Source of the DNA: Tardiphaga sp052076105
GTDB lineage: Bacteria > Pseudomonadota > Alphaproteobacteria > Rhizobiales > Xanthobacteraceae
Direction of reading: 5' to 3'
DNA length: 64,000 nucleotides
Assembly (NCBI RefSeq): GCF_052076105.1
Contig: NZ_CP197245.1
Location: 5,394,001 to 5,458,000 of the forward strand
Below are positions 41,828 to 51,476 of this stretch, in pieces. Under the pieces are notes generated by a model, which saw only the letters and a list, made by a program, of their open reading frames with translations, did not search any database and was not told the DNA's origin. A program made the position numbers and the translations under genes. Position 1 is the stretch's first letter. Every line of letters begins with the position of its first letter.

Positions 41828-43252
41828 ATGCCGCATCCGCAGATCCTCGACACACGGTTCCGTTCCGCATTGGCGCGCCTGGCCAAGAATGATCGCATTA
41901 TGACATTCGAGCGACCCGCCGATCCGCATCTGGAGATCGCAGCGGTTCTGAAGAAGCATGACGGGCGTCAGACGCTGCTGTTTCCGTCGGTCAAGGGTTA
42001 CGACGTTCCGCTGATCGGAAATCTGCTGAGCTCGAAGGAGAACTGCGAGGCTGCGTTTGGTCTCGATTTCAACGGCATCCGCGGTCTGGTACAGCGCGCG
42101 ATGGGTGGTCCGTTGCCGCCGGAAGTCGTCTCCAGCGCGCCGTCCCAGGAAGTCGTGCTGAAGACCGGGTTCGATATTACCAAGCTACTGCCAGCATTGT
42201 TTCATGCGCCGGGCGATGCGGGCCGCTACATCACCGCCGGTATCGTGATCGTAAAGGACCCGGAGACCGGCATTTACAATGCGTCCTATCACCGGCTGCA
42301 GCTATTGGGGCCGGATAGCGTCGCCATTAAACTCGATTTTGGCCGCCATCTTCGCCTCGCATTCGAACGCGCCAAGGCGCGGGGCAAGTCTCTGCCGGTC
42401 GCCGTTTGCATCGGTACCGATCTTGCGCTGCATTTCACGGCCGCGACGATGGGTTCGCAGATGCCCGAAACTGCCGACGAACTCGCGGTGGCCGGCGGTC
42501 TCGCAGGTAAGCCGCTGACGGTAGTGAAGGCCGTGTCGCAGGACATGATCGTGCCGGCCGAATGCGAATTCGTGCTGGAAGGTGAAATCTCGATCGACGA
42601 CGTCGCGCCGGAAGGTCCGTTCGGCGAGTTCGTTGGCTTTGCCGCGCCGGCTGCGGATGCGCCGGTGTTGAAGGTCACGGCTGTCACCCATCGCCTGCGG
42701 CCGATCTATCACGTCATCAACGGCTTCGGCCGCGAAACCATCATTCTCCGCAAATACGTGCTCGAAGCCAGCCTGCTCAAGGTGCTGCAGTCGGCGATTC
42801 CGATCGTCACCGACGTCGAGATGACGTCAGGTGGACTGCATCGTTTCCATGCGGTCATTCAGGTGAAGAAGCAGAGCCGTCAGCATAACGGTCTGCAGCG
42901 CAATGCGATGATGGCCGCCTTTGGCGCGCTGAAGGATCTCGATCTAATTACCATGGTCGATCACGACATCGACATTCGCGACCCCATCGATGTGGAATAT
43001 GCGGTGGCCACGCGCATGGAAGCGTCGAGCGATCTCATTCTGATTCCCGGCGCGCGGGGCCATGAATATGTGCGTGTCAGCAAGGAAGGCATTCGCACCA
43101 AGCTTGGCATCGACGCCACGGTGCCGTTCGAAGATCAGGACAAGTTCCGGCGCGTTGAGTTCGCGAAGACCGATATCGAGCTCAGCCATTTTGCCGCAGG
43201 TGAAGACAAGGCAACCCAGGCACTCGGGCTCGTGGGAACGAACATTGCATGA
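41828..43252 (+). CDS. UbiD family decarboxylase
   Basis: A 474-residue prenylated-FMN-dependent (de)carboxylase. The cofactor/metal region NASYHRLQLLGPDSVAIKL and the acidic catalytic part ECEFVLEGEISIDD...EGPFGEFVGF are in place. Family members remove CO2 reversibly from aromatic or alpha,beta-unsaturated acids. It heads a unit with a TctCBA transporter and lies close to its activating enzyme UbiX. Likely substrates are hydroxylated aromatic carboxylates; heteroaromatic acids cannot be excluded. Confidence 0.92.
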   Translation: MPHPQILDTRFRSALARLAKNDRIMTFERPADPHLEIAAVLKKHDGRQTLLFPSVKGYDVPLIGNLLSSKENCEAAFGLDFNGIRGLVQRAMGGPLPPEVVSSAPSQEVVLKTGFDITKLLPALFHAPGDAGRYITAGIVIVKDPETGIYNASYHRLQLLGPDSVAIKLDFGRHLRLAFERAKARGKSLPVAVCIGTDLALHFTAATMGSQMPETADELAVAGGLAGKPLTVVKAVSQDMIVPAECEFVLEGEISIDDVAPEGPFGEFVGFAAPAADAPVLKVTAVTHRLRPIYHVINGFGRETIILRKYVLEASLLKVLQSAIPIVTDVEMTSGGLHRFHAVIQVKKQSRQHNGLQRNAMMAAFGALKDLDLITMVDHDIDIRDPIDVEYAVATRMEASSDLILIPGARGHEYVRVSKEGIRTKLGIDATVPFEDQDKFRRVEFAKTDIELSHFAAGEDKATQALGLVGTNIA

Positions 43253-43298
43253 GTAGTTGAAGCCCTCTCGACATTTTCTCAATCACTAGGAAAAACCG

Positions 43299-44264
43299 AT
43301 GAAGCGACTTCTTGTAGCGGCCCTGCTGATGGGTGCCGGATTGAGTGTCACGACTGCCTCGGCGCAGGAGTGGCCGACGAAGCCGATCAAGCTCGTCGTG
43401 CCCTATGCACCCGGTGGCTACACCGATGCGGTCGGGCGCATCACCGCGCGTTTCCTGGAGAAGGAACTCGGTCAAACGGTGATCGTCGACAACCGCGCCG
43501 GTGCCGGCGGCATCGTCGGGTCCGATCTCGTGTCGAAGTCGCCGGGCGATGGCTACACGCTGTGCGTCTGCAGCGTGGGTGCGATCTCGGTTGCGCCGGT
43601 CGCGCAGACAACCTCCTACGATCCGGTCAAGAGCTTCAAGCCGATCAGTGTCGTCAGCACCATTCCGCAGACTGTGATCGTCAATCCGTCGCTTCCAATC
43701 AATTCGATGGAAGATCTGGTCAAATATGCCAAGGCCAATCCCGGCAAGCTGACCTATGGCTCCAGCGGTGCCGGCGGTCTGATGTATTTCTCGGTGGCAC
43801 TGTTCGATGCCCGCGTGGGCACCAAGATGACCCATGTGCCGTTCAAGGGCGGTTCGCCGGCGACGGCCGCGGTCGTTGCGGGTGAGGTCAATCTGTCTTT
43901 CACCAACATGACCGACGCGCTGCCGCAGATCGAAGCCAATACCGTGCGCGCGCTTGCCGTGACGTCTGCAACACGCAGCGAGTTCACGCCGAAGCTTCCC
44001 ACGGTCGCCGAGACCGTATCGCCGGGCTATGCGGTGGAGTCTTGGAACGGCGTCATGGCGCCGGCGTCTACACCTGATGCGATCGTCGAAAAGGTGTCAG
44101 CCGCCCTGAAGAAGATGGCTGCGGATCCCGAAGTGAAGAAGAACATGGCGGTCGCCGGTGCATCGACCGTGTTCACTACGCCGGCCGAATACACCGCGCA
44201 AATCACCAAGGAAGTCGAGCAGTGGCGCACGCTGCTCAAGGAAATCTCCGAGAAGAAGACCTGA
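43299..44264 (+). CDS. tripartite tricarboxylate transporter substrate-binding protein (TctC/Bug)
   Basis: A 321-residue periplasmic receptor. The signal peptide MKRLLVAALLMGAGLSVTTASAQ is cleaved near residue 23. The mature start EWPTKPIKLVVPYAPGGYTDAVGRI and VIVDNRAGAGGIVGSDLV are Bug-family hallmarks. These receptors bind carboxylates and pass them to TctAB. Located between ubiD and tctB, it most likely binds the substrate acid of this pathway. Confidence 0.93.
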   Translation: MKRLLVAALLMGAGLSVTTASAQEWPTKPIKLVVPYAPGGYTDAVGRITARFLEKELGQTVIVDNRAGAGGIVGSDLVSKSPGDGYTLCVCSVGAISVAPVAQTTSYDPVKSFKPISVVSTIPQTVIVNPSLPINSMEDLVKYAKANPGKLTYGSSGAGGLMYFSVALFDARVGTKMTHVPFKGGSPATAAVVAGEVNLSFTNMTDALPQIEANTVRALAVTSATRSEFTPKLPTVAETVSPGYAVESWNGVMAPASTPDAIVEKVSAALKKMAADPEVKKNMAVAGASTVFTTPAEYTAQITKEVEQWRTLLKEISEKKT

Positions 44265-44337
44265 TTATCCGACATCGCGGGCGGCGGATTCATTGCGTCG
44301 CCGTCCGCATCCCCCTCCGACCGCATAGGAGCCCGCC

Positions 44338-44787
44338 ATGAAATCGATCGCGCAGCGAGGGAATTCGGACTTCTATTCGGGTCTGCTTCTGGTCGTCGTC
44401 GCCGTCGTCGCTTTACTTTATATCCGCACGCTGACAATCGGCACCGTGCTCGACATGGGCCCGGGCTATTTTCCGCTTGGCCTGGCGCTGATCCTGCTTG
44501 GCATGGGTCTCGTCATGATCGTTAAGGGGCTGACGACCGAAGGCGTGTCCGTCGGCAGGCTGCATCTGCGGCCACTGTTTTTCGTCCTGTTGTCCTTCGC
44601 GGCGTTCGGTCTCCTGGTCGAGCGTGCCGGTCTCGTAATCGCGATCCTGGTGCAGGTCGGTCTGGCTCATTTCGCCTCGCGCGAGACGACATGGCTCGCC
44701 AGTGTGGTCACCGGAGTTCTGCTGGCGATCGCCTCCTCGGTGATCTTTGTCTGGCTTCTCAAGATCCCAGTGAGTGTGCTGCCATGA
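44338..44787 (+). CDS. tripartite tricarboxylate transporter small membrane subunit (TctB)
   Basis: A 149-residue protein with four predicted helices, including SGLLLVVVAVVALLYIRTL, GPGYFPLGLALILLGMGLVMI and a C-terminal pair. The MGPGYFP motif is typical of TctB. It ends in an ATGA overlap with tctA (44784-44787), so the two membrane subunits are coupled in translation. Confidence 0.92.
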   Translation: MKSIAQRGNSDFYSGLLLVVVAVVALLYIRTLTIGTVLDMGPGYFPLGLALILLGMGLVMIVKGLTTEGVSVGRLHLRPLFFVLLSFAAFGLLVERAGLVIAILVQVGLAHFASRETTWLASVVTGVLLAIASSVIFVWLLKIPVSVLP

Positions 44788-46286
44788 TGGACGTCTTCGC
44801 CGGCCTCAGCCATGGCTTCTCGGTTGCCGCGACGCCGCTCAATCTGCTGTTCTGTCTGGTCGGCGCCATTTGCGGCACGTTGATCGGCGTGCTGCCGGGT
44901 CTCGGTCCAGTGGCCACTATCTCGCTGCTGTTGCCGGCCACGTATGCGCTCGATCCGATTGGCGCCATCATCATGCTCGCCGGAATTTATTACGGCGCGC
45001 AATATGGCGGTTCGACTACGGCCATCCTGGTCAATATTCCAGGTGAGTCGACGTCGGTGGTCACAGCCATCGACGGTTACAAGATGGCGCAACAGGGCCG
45101 CGCCGGCGAGGCGTTGGCCATCGCTGCGATCGGCTCTTTCATCGCGGGGTGCTTCGGAACTGTCGTGATTGCACTGCTCGGTCCGCCGCTTGCGCTGATG
45201 ACGCAGAAGTTCGCCTCGCCGGACTACTTCTCGCTGATGGTGTTGGGTCTGGTGTCTGCGGTGGTGCTGGCCAACGGTTCGGCCTTCCGGGCCGTGGCGA
45301 TGATCTTCCTTGGCCTGCTCCTCGGCATGGTGGGTATGGATATCAATACCGGCGAAGCACGAATGACGTTCGGGCTGATCGAACTGTCTGATGGCATCAA
45401 TTTCGTCGCGCTGGTGATGGGTCTGTTTGGCGTGGCCGAGGTGATCTCCAACCTCGAAAGCGTCTCGACTCGCATCGTGAACCATTCGAAGATCAACAGT
45501 ATCTGGCCATCGTTTAAAGTGTTGCGCGGCGCTTGGGGGGCGGTGACTCGCGGTACGCTGCTGGGGACGGTGTTTGGAATCTTGCCCGGTGGCGGCGCCA
45601 CCATCGCGTCGTTCTCGTCCTATGCGCTGGAGAAGCGCGTATCCAAAACGCCCGAGCGCTTCGGTAACGGCGCCATCGAGGGCGTTGCCGGGCCGGAGTC
45701 GGCGAATAACGCTGCGGCGCAGACGTCATTCGTTCCGCTATTGACCATGGGGATTCCGACCAGCGCGACCATGGCACTGCTTGTCGGCGCACTGACGCTG
45801 CATGGCATCGCGCCAGGGCCGACGATTATCTCGCGTCAGCCGGATCTGTTCTGGGGGCTGATCGCCAGTATGTTTCTGGGCAATGCGATGCTGGTGATCA
45901 TCAATCTGCCGATGATCGGCATCTGGGTCCGGCTGCTCAACGTGCCGTATCGCATTCTCTATCTCGTCATTCTCGTGGTCTGCGCGATCGGGGTGTTCTC
46001 GGTCAATAATTCGAGCTTCGACATCTATATGACCGTGGGCTTTACGGCGCTGGGCTACATCCTGCGCAAGCTCGACGCAGAACCGGCGCCACTGCTGATG
46101 GGCTTCGTGCTCGGTCCGATGGTTGAGGAGAATTTCCGGCGCAGCCTGATCACGTCGCACGGTGATCCGATGGTGTTCCTGCAAAGGCCGATCAGCCTCA
46201 CGCTGCTCCTGCTATCGGCTGCCCTGCTGATTTCGATCGTGATGCCGTCGATCAGCAAGCGCCGGGGCGAAGTATTCCAGGAATAA
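44784..46286 (+). CDS. tripartite tricarboxylate transporter large permease (TctA)
   Basis: A 500-residue permease with about 11-12 helices. It holds the conserved GVLPGLGPVATISLLLP and GSTTAILVNIPGES motifs of TctA, and the mirrored GILPGGGATIASF with GVAGPESANNAA in the second half. It moves the carboxylate using an ion gradient. The ATG at 44784 is preferred to upstream starts that would run through tctB. Confidence 0.94.
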   Translation: MMDVFAGLSHGFSVAATPLNLLFCLVGAICGTLIGVLPGLGPVATISLLLPATYALDPIGAIIMLAGIYYGAQYGGSTTAILVNIPGESTSVVTAIDGYKMAQQGRAGEALAIAAIGSFIAGCFGTVVIALLGPPLALMTQKFASPDYFSLMVLGLVSAVVLANGSAFRAVAMIFLGLLLGMVGMDINTGEARMTFGLIELSDGINFVALVMGLFGVAEVISNLESVSTRIVNHSKINSIWPSFKVLRGAWGAVTRGTLLGTVFGILPGGGATIASFSSYALEKRVSKTPERFGNGAIEGVAGPESANNAAAQTSFVPLLTMGIPTSATMALLVGALTLHGIAPGPTIISRQPDLFWGLIASMFLGNAMLVIINLPMIGIWVRLLNVPYRILYLVILVVCAIGVFSVNNSSFDIYMTVGFTALGYILRKLDAEPAPLLMGFVLGPMVEENFRRSLITSHGDPMVFLQRPISLTLLLLSAALLISIVMPSISKRRGEVFQE

Positions 46287-46335
46287 GATTGCTCGATCCG
46301 CAATTTCGGCGGGCGAGATCAGGACGAAAGACCCC

Positions 46336-48012
46336 ATGAACAAGCACGAACCGACACAGTCATCGGTCAGCAAGACCGGTCCACGCAATGGCGGTCAGCT
46401 TCTCGTCGCGGCCTTGCGACGCAATGGCGCCGATCGCATGTTCGGCGTTCCCGGCGAAAGCGCGCTGCCGATCTTTGACGCACTGTATGAGCCGGATGCC
46501 GGAATCCGCTTCATTGTCTGCCGGCACGAGACCACAGCGTCTCACATGGCTGAAGCCGACGGCAAGATCTCGGGCCGTCCGGGCATCTGCGTCGTCAGCC
46601 GGGGCCCCGGCGCTATGCAGGCGGCGCTCGGATTGCATACCGCCTGGCAAGACTCGACGCCGATGATCCTGATCGTCGGACAGGTGCCGCGCAGTCATCT
46701 GGGACGCGAAGGCTTTCAGGAGATGAATTACGTCCGCACTTTCGACGACATGACGAAATGGGTCGTCGAGATTGACTCGGTCGATCGCATTCCGGAACTG
46801 GTGAGCCGGGCCTTTCATGTCGCGATGCAGGGACGGCCGGGGCCGGTCGTGCTTTCGATCCCGGAAGATGTGCTCAGCGCGATGAGCGACGTTGTCGACA
46901 CGGCACCTGCGACCGTCATCGAAGCTTCGCCGTCGGCCTCGCAGATAGCCGAAGTGCGCGCGCTGCTACAAAAGGCACAGCGGCCGCTGGTGATCGTCGG
47001 CAATCTCGGCTGGACCGCCGCAGCGGCCGAACAGTTCAGGGCCTTTGTCGAACGGAATGATTTGCCGGTCGTCGCCGGTTTCCGCTCGCAGGATGTGCTC
47101 GATAACCGCAGCGACCAGTATATCGGCGATATCAGTCTCGGTTGCAGCCGTCCGTTGATGGCGCGGGTCAAGATGGCGGATTTGCTGCTGGTGATCGGCG
47201 ACAGGCTCGGAGATGTCACGACCAATCACTATTCGCTGTTCGACGTCCCAACTCCGAAACAGACTTTGATCCATGTTTTCCCGGGACCCGAAGAGCTCGG
47301 CCGCGTCTATGTGCCGACCCTCGGCATTCCCGCCAATTCCTCGCGCTTCGCCGAAGCGCTGGCCGGTCTGCCGCCGCTGGACAGCGAGGCATGGGCGGGC
47401 TGGCGCGCGGAGCTGCGTCAGGCTTACGTCGACTATCAGGCGCCGCGCACCGATGCGCCGCCATTCGATCTCGCCACGGTGATCGATCACCTCAATACCG
47501 AATTGCCCGACGATGCCGTCGTCACCAATGGTGCCGGTAACTACACGATATGGCTGCATCGCTACTACCGCTACAGAAAGCTGGGCACCCAGATCGCGCC
47601 GAAGTCTGGCTCGATGGGCTACGGCCTGCCTGCGGCGATCGCCGCGCAGTTGCGCCATCCCGAACGCAGGATCGTTTGCCTGGCCGGTGACGGCTGCTTC
47701 ATGATGGCCTCGCAGGAATTCGCCACCGCGGTCCAGCAGCGATTGCCGATCATCGTGATTATCGTCAACAACGCGATGTATGGCTCGATCCGGATGCATC
47801 AGGAGCTGAATTTCCCGAATCGTCCAAGCGGCACGGACCTGCTCAATCCGGACTTCGCGGCACTTGCCCGATCTTATGGCGCCCATGGCGAGGCCATCGA
47901 GGCGCATAATGAATTTCCCGCGGCTTTCGCTCGGGCGGTGGAGGCCAAGGCGCCCTCGATCATCGAATTGCGCGTCAATCGTAACCAGTTGACGCCTGAT
48001 AGGCGCATCTGA
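46336..48012 (+). CDS. thiamine-diphosphate-binding enzyme (acetolactate synthase-like)
   Basis: A 558-residue ThDP enzyme with the usual three domains. The cofactor-activating Glu is in CRHETTASHMAEADGK. The C-terminal ThDP/metal motif begins LAGDGCFMMASQEFATAVQQ and ends with NNAMYGSIRMHQE. Relatives include acetolactate synthase, benzoylformate decarboxylase and glyoxylate carboligase; motifs do not separate them. At the end of the ubiD-tct unit it may act on a 2-oxo acid formed late in the pathway. Confidence 0.88.
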   Translation: MNKHEPTQSSVSKTGPRNGGQLLVAALRRNGADRMFGVPGESALPIFDALYEPDAGIRFIVCRHETTASHMAEADGKISGRPGICVVSRGPGAMQAALGLHTAWQDSTPMILIVGQVPRSHLGREGFQEMNYVRTFDDMTKWVVEIDSVDRIPELVSRAFHVAMQGRPGPVVLSIPEDVLSAMSDVVDTAPATVIEASPSASQIAEVRALLQKAQRPLVIVGNLGWTAAAAEQFRAFVERNDLPVVAGFRSQDVLDNRSDQYIGDISLGCSRPLMARVKMADLLLVIGDRLGDVTTNHYSLFDVPTPKQTLIHVFPGPEELGRVYVPTLGIPANSSRFAEALAGLPPLDSEAWAGWRAELRQAYVDYQAPRTDAPPFDLATVIDHLNTELPDDAVVTNGAGNYTIWLHRYYRYRKLGTQIAPKSGSMGYGLPAAIAAQLRHPERRIVCLAGDGCFMMASQEFATAVQQRLPIIVIIVNNAMYGSIRMHQELNFPNRPSGTDLLNPDFAALARSYGAHGEAIEAHNEFPAAFARAVEAKAPSIIELRVNRNQLTPDRRI

Positions 48013-48041
48013 GGCTGGTCTGGAGCCTGTCGTTGATCAGG

Positions 48042-48071
48042 AAAGCCGCTAACTCTGGCTGGCGGCTTTTT
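48042..48071 (+). terminator. intrinsic terminator inside the convergent NYN gene
   Basis: AAAGCCGC (48042-48049) pairs with GCGGCTTT (48062-48069) across a 12-base loop, and the 3' arm runs into TTTTT. It lies 30 bp after the ThDP enzyme stop, closing the ubiD-tct-ThDP transcript. The loop and 3' arm are also the last codons of the convergent NYN gene (48049 onward). Confidence 0.75.
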
Positions 48072-48891
48072 CGCCGTCCTTTGTAGCTTTTCTGGCGCGG
48101 CCAGCCGCCGCTTTCCGTTTCGCCTTCGTTTCCCTCGGCGCCGGTGCTGCCGGCTTCGCCTTCGGCTTGGCCCGAAGCCTCAGGCGACCGGCCTCGGTCT
48201 TCTCGATCTCGAAGATTTCAGTCTTGCGCACGAGATCGCTTAATTTTCTAAAACCGTAATTCCGGACGTCGAAATCGGAGACGACGTTGGGCAGTTGCTC
48301 TCCGACACGATCCAGATTGACCCAGCCGTCTTCATTGCCAAGCTGGGCAACGACCCTTTCCAGAATGGGAATTGCCGCAGCGGGGTTCTTCAGGGCGACG
48401 GCGGCCGGCGGCTGTTCTGTTGTCGTCGTCGCACGCTCTGCGATCAGGTTTTCCGTATAGACAAAGCGTCGGCACGCCTGCCGAAAACTCTCGGGCGTTT
48501 TCCGCGTGCCGAAGCCGTAGACGTCAGCGCCCTGCTCGCGCAGCCGAGAGGCGAGACGTGTGAAGTCGCTGTCGGAGGACACCAGGCAAAAGCCGTCGAA
48601 CCGTCCGCTATGCAGCAGGTCCATCGCGTCGATCACCAGCGCGATGTCGGATGAGTTCTTGCCCTTCGTGTAGGCGAACTGCTGGTAAGGATCGATGGCG
48701 TGTTTTTGCAGGATATCGGCCCAGGATTTGAGCTGCGGACTTGAGAAGTCGCCGTAGATCCGGCGAACGCTGGCTTCACCGAATTTGGAGATTTCCTCGA
48801 ACAGGCCGCCGGCGATCTGCGGGGACGTGTTGTCGGCATCGATCAGGACCGCGAAACGGGGCAAGCGCTGCTGTGCGACGTTCATCTGCAA
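48049..48891 (-). CDS. NYN-domain (LabA-like) protein with C-terminal LOTUS/OST-HTH region
   Basis: A 280-residue protein. The N-terminal PIN-like NYN domain (about 12-150) has the acidic metal residues in VLIDADNT, SSDIALVIDAMDLL and VSSDSDFTRLA, expected for a ribonuclease. A following segment (about 175-240: ILERVVAQLGNEDGWVNLDRVGEQL...FDVRNYGFRKLSDLV) fits an OST-HTH/LOTUS RNA-binding domain. The last 35 residues are Lys/Ala-rich. It is likely RNA-directed; the target is unknown. Confidence 0.87.
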   Translation of the reverse strand: MQMNVAQQRLPRFAVLIDADNTSPQIAGGLFEEISKFGEASVRRIYGDFSSPQLKSWADILQKHAIDPYQQFAYTKGKNSSDIALVIDAMDLLHSGRFDGFCLVSSDSDFTRLASRLREQGADVYGFGTRKTPESFRQACRRFVYTENLIAERATTTTEQPPAAVALKNPAAAIPILERVVAQLGNEDGWVNLDRVGEQLPNVVSDFDVRNYGFRKLSDLVRKTEIFEIEKTEAGRLRLRAKPKAKPAAPAPRETKAKRKAAAGRARKATKDGEKAASQS

Positions 48892-49054
48892 CCTCTGCCC
48901 GCTCCGTGATGGATGAATGGCCCGCTCAGTCTGTCAGCTTTTCGCTACAGGCGAAACATAGCTGAGAGAGCGTATCTCTCGTCAGCCCGGTCATTGCGCG
49001 GTAAAGTCACCCAAATCCCGCGAATCGCGGGCGCTTGAAGAGGCAATTGAGACC

Positions 49055-49669
49055 ATGACCATCCGCCTGCATCGCGGCGATCTACCAGATCTGAGCCGCT
49101 ACACCGATTCAGTTGCGATCGACACCGAGACCATGGGTCTCAATCCGCATCGCGACCGGCTATGCGTGGTGCAGCTTTCGCCCGGCGACGGAAGCGCTGA
49201 TGTCGTGCAGATTCCGATGGGCCACACGGACGCGCCGAACCTGAAGAAGCTGCTCGGCGATCCCAAAGTCACCAAGATCTTTCACTTTGCCCGGTTCGAT
49301 CTCGCCGCTCTTTACAACGCACTCGGCGTGATGCCCGAGCCGGTCTATTGCACCAAGATCGCCTCCCGCCTGTGCCGCACCTATACAGACAGGCACGGTC
49401 TCAAGGATCTGGTCCGCGAAGTCCTCGGCGTCGATCTGTCGAAGCAGCAGCAGTCGAGCGACTGGGGCAGTCAGACCCTCAGCGAGGCCCAGCTATCCTA
49501 CGCTGCATCGGACGTGCTGCATCTGCATGGGCTGCGTGAGCGGCTGAACGTCATGCTGGCGCGGGAGGGTCGCACCGAGCTGGCGCAGGCCTGTTTCGAC
49601 TTCCTTCCGACCCGGGCCAAACTCGACCTCTCGGGCTGGGAAAACGAGGACATTTTCGCTCATTCGTGA
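49055..49669 (+). CDS. ribonuclease D-like 3'-5' exonuclease
   Basis: A 204-residue DEDDy exonuclease with the three motifs VAIDTETMGL, FHFARFDLAAL and YAASDVLHLHGL. It lacks the C-terminal HRDC domains of E. coli RNase D, as usual for the short alphaproteobacterial form. It probably trims structured RNA 3' ends. It stands ahead of lptC in an arrangement common in Rhizobiales. Confidence 0.93.
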   Translation: MTIRLHRGDLPDLSRYTDSVAIDTETMGLNPHRDRLCVVQLSPGDGSADVVQIPMGHTDAPNLKKLLGDPKVTKIFHFARFDLAALYNALGVMPEPVYCTKIASRLCRTYTDRHGLKDLVREVLGVDLSKQQQSSDWGSQTLSEAQLSYAASDVLHLHGLRERLNVMLAREGRTELAQACFDFLPTRAKLDLSGWENEDIFAHS

Positions 49670-49845
49670 CCGGCCTGCGGCGAAGTGACTTTCTGAAACA
49701 GTTCAGGGTACCTCCTGCCGCGTTTCGGTCATACTCCTCGTTCTGGTGGGGCGGGGCTGCAAACCGGTGCATTTCAGCGTAGACTGGCGCCGGTTTGGCA
49801 GGCCTTTCGGTGTGGCCTGCTTTGGTATGGCCCGTTGGAGCGACG

Positions 49846-50595
49846 GTGAGTTCAGTTCAGATTCCGAGCTATCAGGCGGGCATGGATGCGCGGTTCAGGG
49901 CCGCGGCACGCCATAGCCGTCTGGTGCGTCTGCTGCGGATTGCTGTCCCTGCCGTCGTGGTCCTGTCGATGGCGGCGATTGTCGGCGTGTCGATCTTCAA
50001 CCCGTTCCGGATTCTCGCCAAATTGCCGCTCGACATGGGCAATCTGGTCGTTTCGGGGACCAAGATCACCATGGAGACGCCGCATCTGGCCGGTTTCTCG
50101 CCGGACGGGCGGCCATATGAGTTATGGGCCAAGGCCGCGACGCAGGATCTGACGGATCCCGACAATGTCGAACTCACGACCTTGCGCGCCAAGGTGATGA
50201 TGGAAGACAAGTCGACGATGACGATGGATGCCCGCACCGGGAAATTCAACTCGAAGGCGCAGATGCTCTATCTGTATGAGGACGTTTTCCTGCAAACGAC
50301 GACCGGCTACGAAGCGCGGCTGACTCAGGCGAACATTGATATTGCCAATGGCATCGTCACGTCGGACGAGCCGGTCGACGTCAAACTTCTCAACGGCACT
50401 CTGCTCGGGCAACGGATGCGCATCACGGAACACGGTGAGCTGGTTCGGTTCGAGGGCGGTGTGTCGATGAACCTGAAGATGGACCCGCCTTCGCCGGATG
50501 CTTCGGCTCAGCCTGAGACCGCGGCAGAGCCCGAAGCCGCGCCGGAGCCCGTGAAACCGCGGGCCGCCAACGGCAAGCGCGCCAACGCGAAATGA
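49846..50595 (+). CDS. lptC: LPS export protein LptC
   Basis: A 249-residue bitopic protein: a short cytoplasmic head, one helix (LLRIAVPAVVVLSMAAIVGVSIF) and a periplasmic beta-jellyroll with GRPYELWAKAATQDLTDPDNVELTTLRAKV. LptC hands LPS from LptBFG to LptA. The tail is Pro/Ala/Glu-rich. GTG 49846 is preferred because GGAG lies about six bases upstream; a TTG at 49795 would add 17 residues. Confidence 0.9.
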   Translation: MSSVQIPSYQAGMDARFRAAARHSRLVRLLRIAVPAVVVLSMAAIVGVSIFNPFRILAKLPLDMGNLVVSGTKITMETPHLAGFSPDGRPYELWAKAATQDLTDPDNVELTTLRAKVMMEDKSTMTMDARTGKFNSKAQMLYLYEDVFLQTTTGYEARLTQANIDIANGIVTSDEPVDVKLLNGTLLGQRMRITEHGELVRFEGGVSMNLKMDPPSPDASAQPETAAEPEAAPEPVKPRAANGKRANAK

Positions 50596-51278
50596 ATGTG
50601 ATGATTTTTCCCGTCAGTAGTGTCCGATTCCGCGGGGCGACCGGTGTTGCGATCGCCGTGCTCGTGCTGGCTTTGTTAGGTGAAGCACATGCGCAGAGCG
50701 CGGTGCAGGGTGTGCCGAATGCGATGCAGGGCTTCTCGCAGAATCGCGACCAGCCGATTCAGATCGAGGCCGCATCGCTGGAAATGCGCGACAAGAAAAA
50801 GGAGGCGACCTTCGCAGGCGATGTGAAGGTCGTACAGGGCGACACCACGATGAAGTCGAAGACGCTCGTGGTCTTCTATGACGGCGGCGGTTCCGCGAAC
50901 GAGCCGGCGGCCAAGGCTGCACCCAAGGCACCGATCAAGGCTGCGCAGCCGGGTCCGGGTGGCTCGTCGGCGATCAAGCGGCTTGAAGCGCGTGGCGGCG
51001 TCATCGTCACCCAGAAAGACCAGGTCGTCACCGGCGAGACGGCGGTATTCGATACCCGGACCAATCTCGTCACGATGCAGGGCAATGTTGTGCTCACCCA
51101 GGGCAAGAATGTGCTGCGCGGCGATCGTCTGACCGTGGATATGACCACCGGTACCTCACGCGTCGAATCCAATAGCGGCAGGGTCCAGGGCATGTTCGAG
51201 TCGTCCGGCCAGCAGAAGGGCGGTGGTGGAGGCCCGACCTCGATCATACCGGGGTCCGGAGGCGGAAAACCCAAGTAA
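50592..51278 (+). CDS. lptA: LPS transport periplasmic protein LptA
   Basis: A 228-residue periplasmic protein starting with a signal peptide ending near AHAQ. The OstA-like jellyroll holds QPIQIEAASLEMRDKKKEATFAGDVKVVQGDTTMKSKTLVV and VFDTRTNLVTMQGNVVLTQGKNVLRGDRLTVDM. An Ala/Pro/Gly-rich linker lies in the middle. LptA bridges inner and outer membrane for LPS. Its ATG overlaps the lptC stop (ATGA). Confidence 0.94.
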   Translation: MNVMIFPVSSVRFRGATGVAIAVLVLALLGEAHAQSAVQGVPNAMQGFSQNRDQPIQIEAASLEMRDKKKEATFAGDVKVVQGDTTMKSKTLVVFYDGGGSANEPAAKAAPKAPIKAAQPGPGGSSAIKRLEARGGVIVTQKDQVVTGETAVFDTRTNLVTMQGNVVLTQGKNVLRGDRLTVDMTTGTSRVESNSGRVQGMFESSGQQKGGGGGPTSIIPGSGGGKPK

Positions 51279-51476
51279 CTCGAAGGGTTTGCCGATACAA
51301 ACGACCCGGATTCGGTTGAATCTGGTCGTCTAACCCGTTATCGCCATTGTTTTAATCGACATGGAAGGCTTGGCGTTCGGCTGGGCAAGGGACATCTACT
51401 GCACCATGCTGTTCCCAGGGAACCGAATATGCCGCGACCTGGCGCGGATGACGTCTAGAGGCTGATCGAAGCGCGA

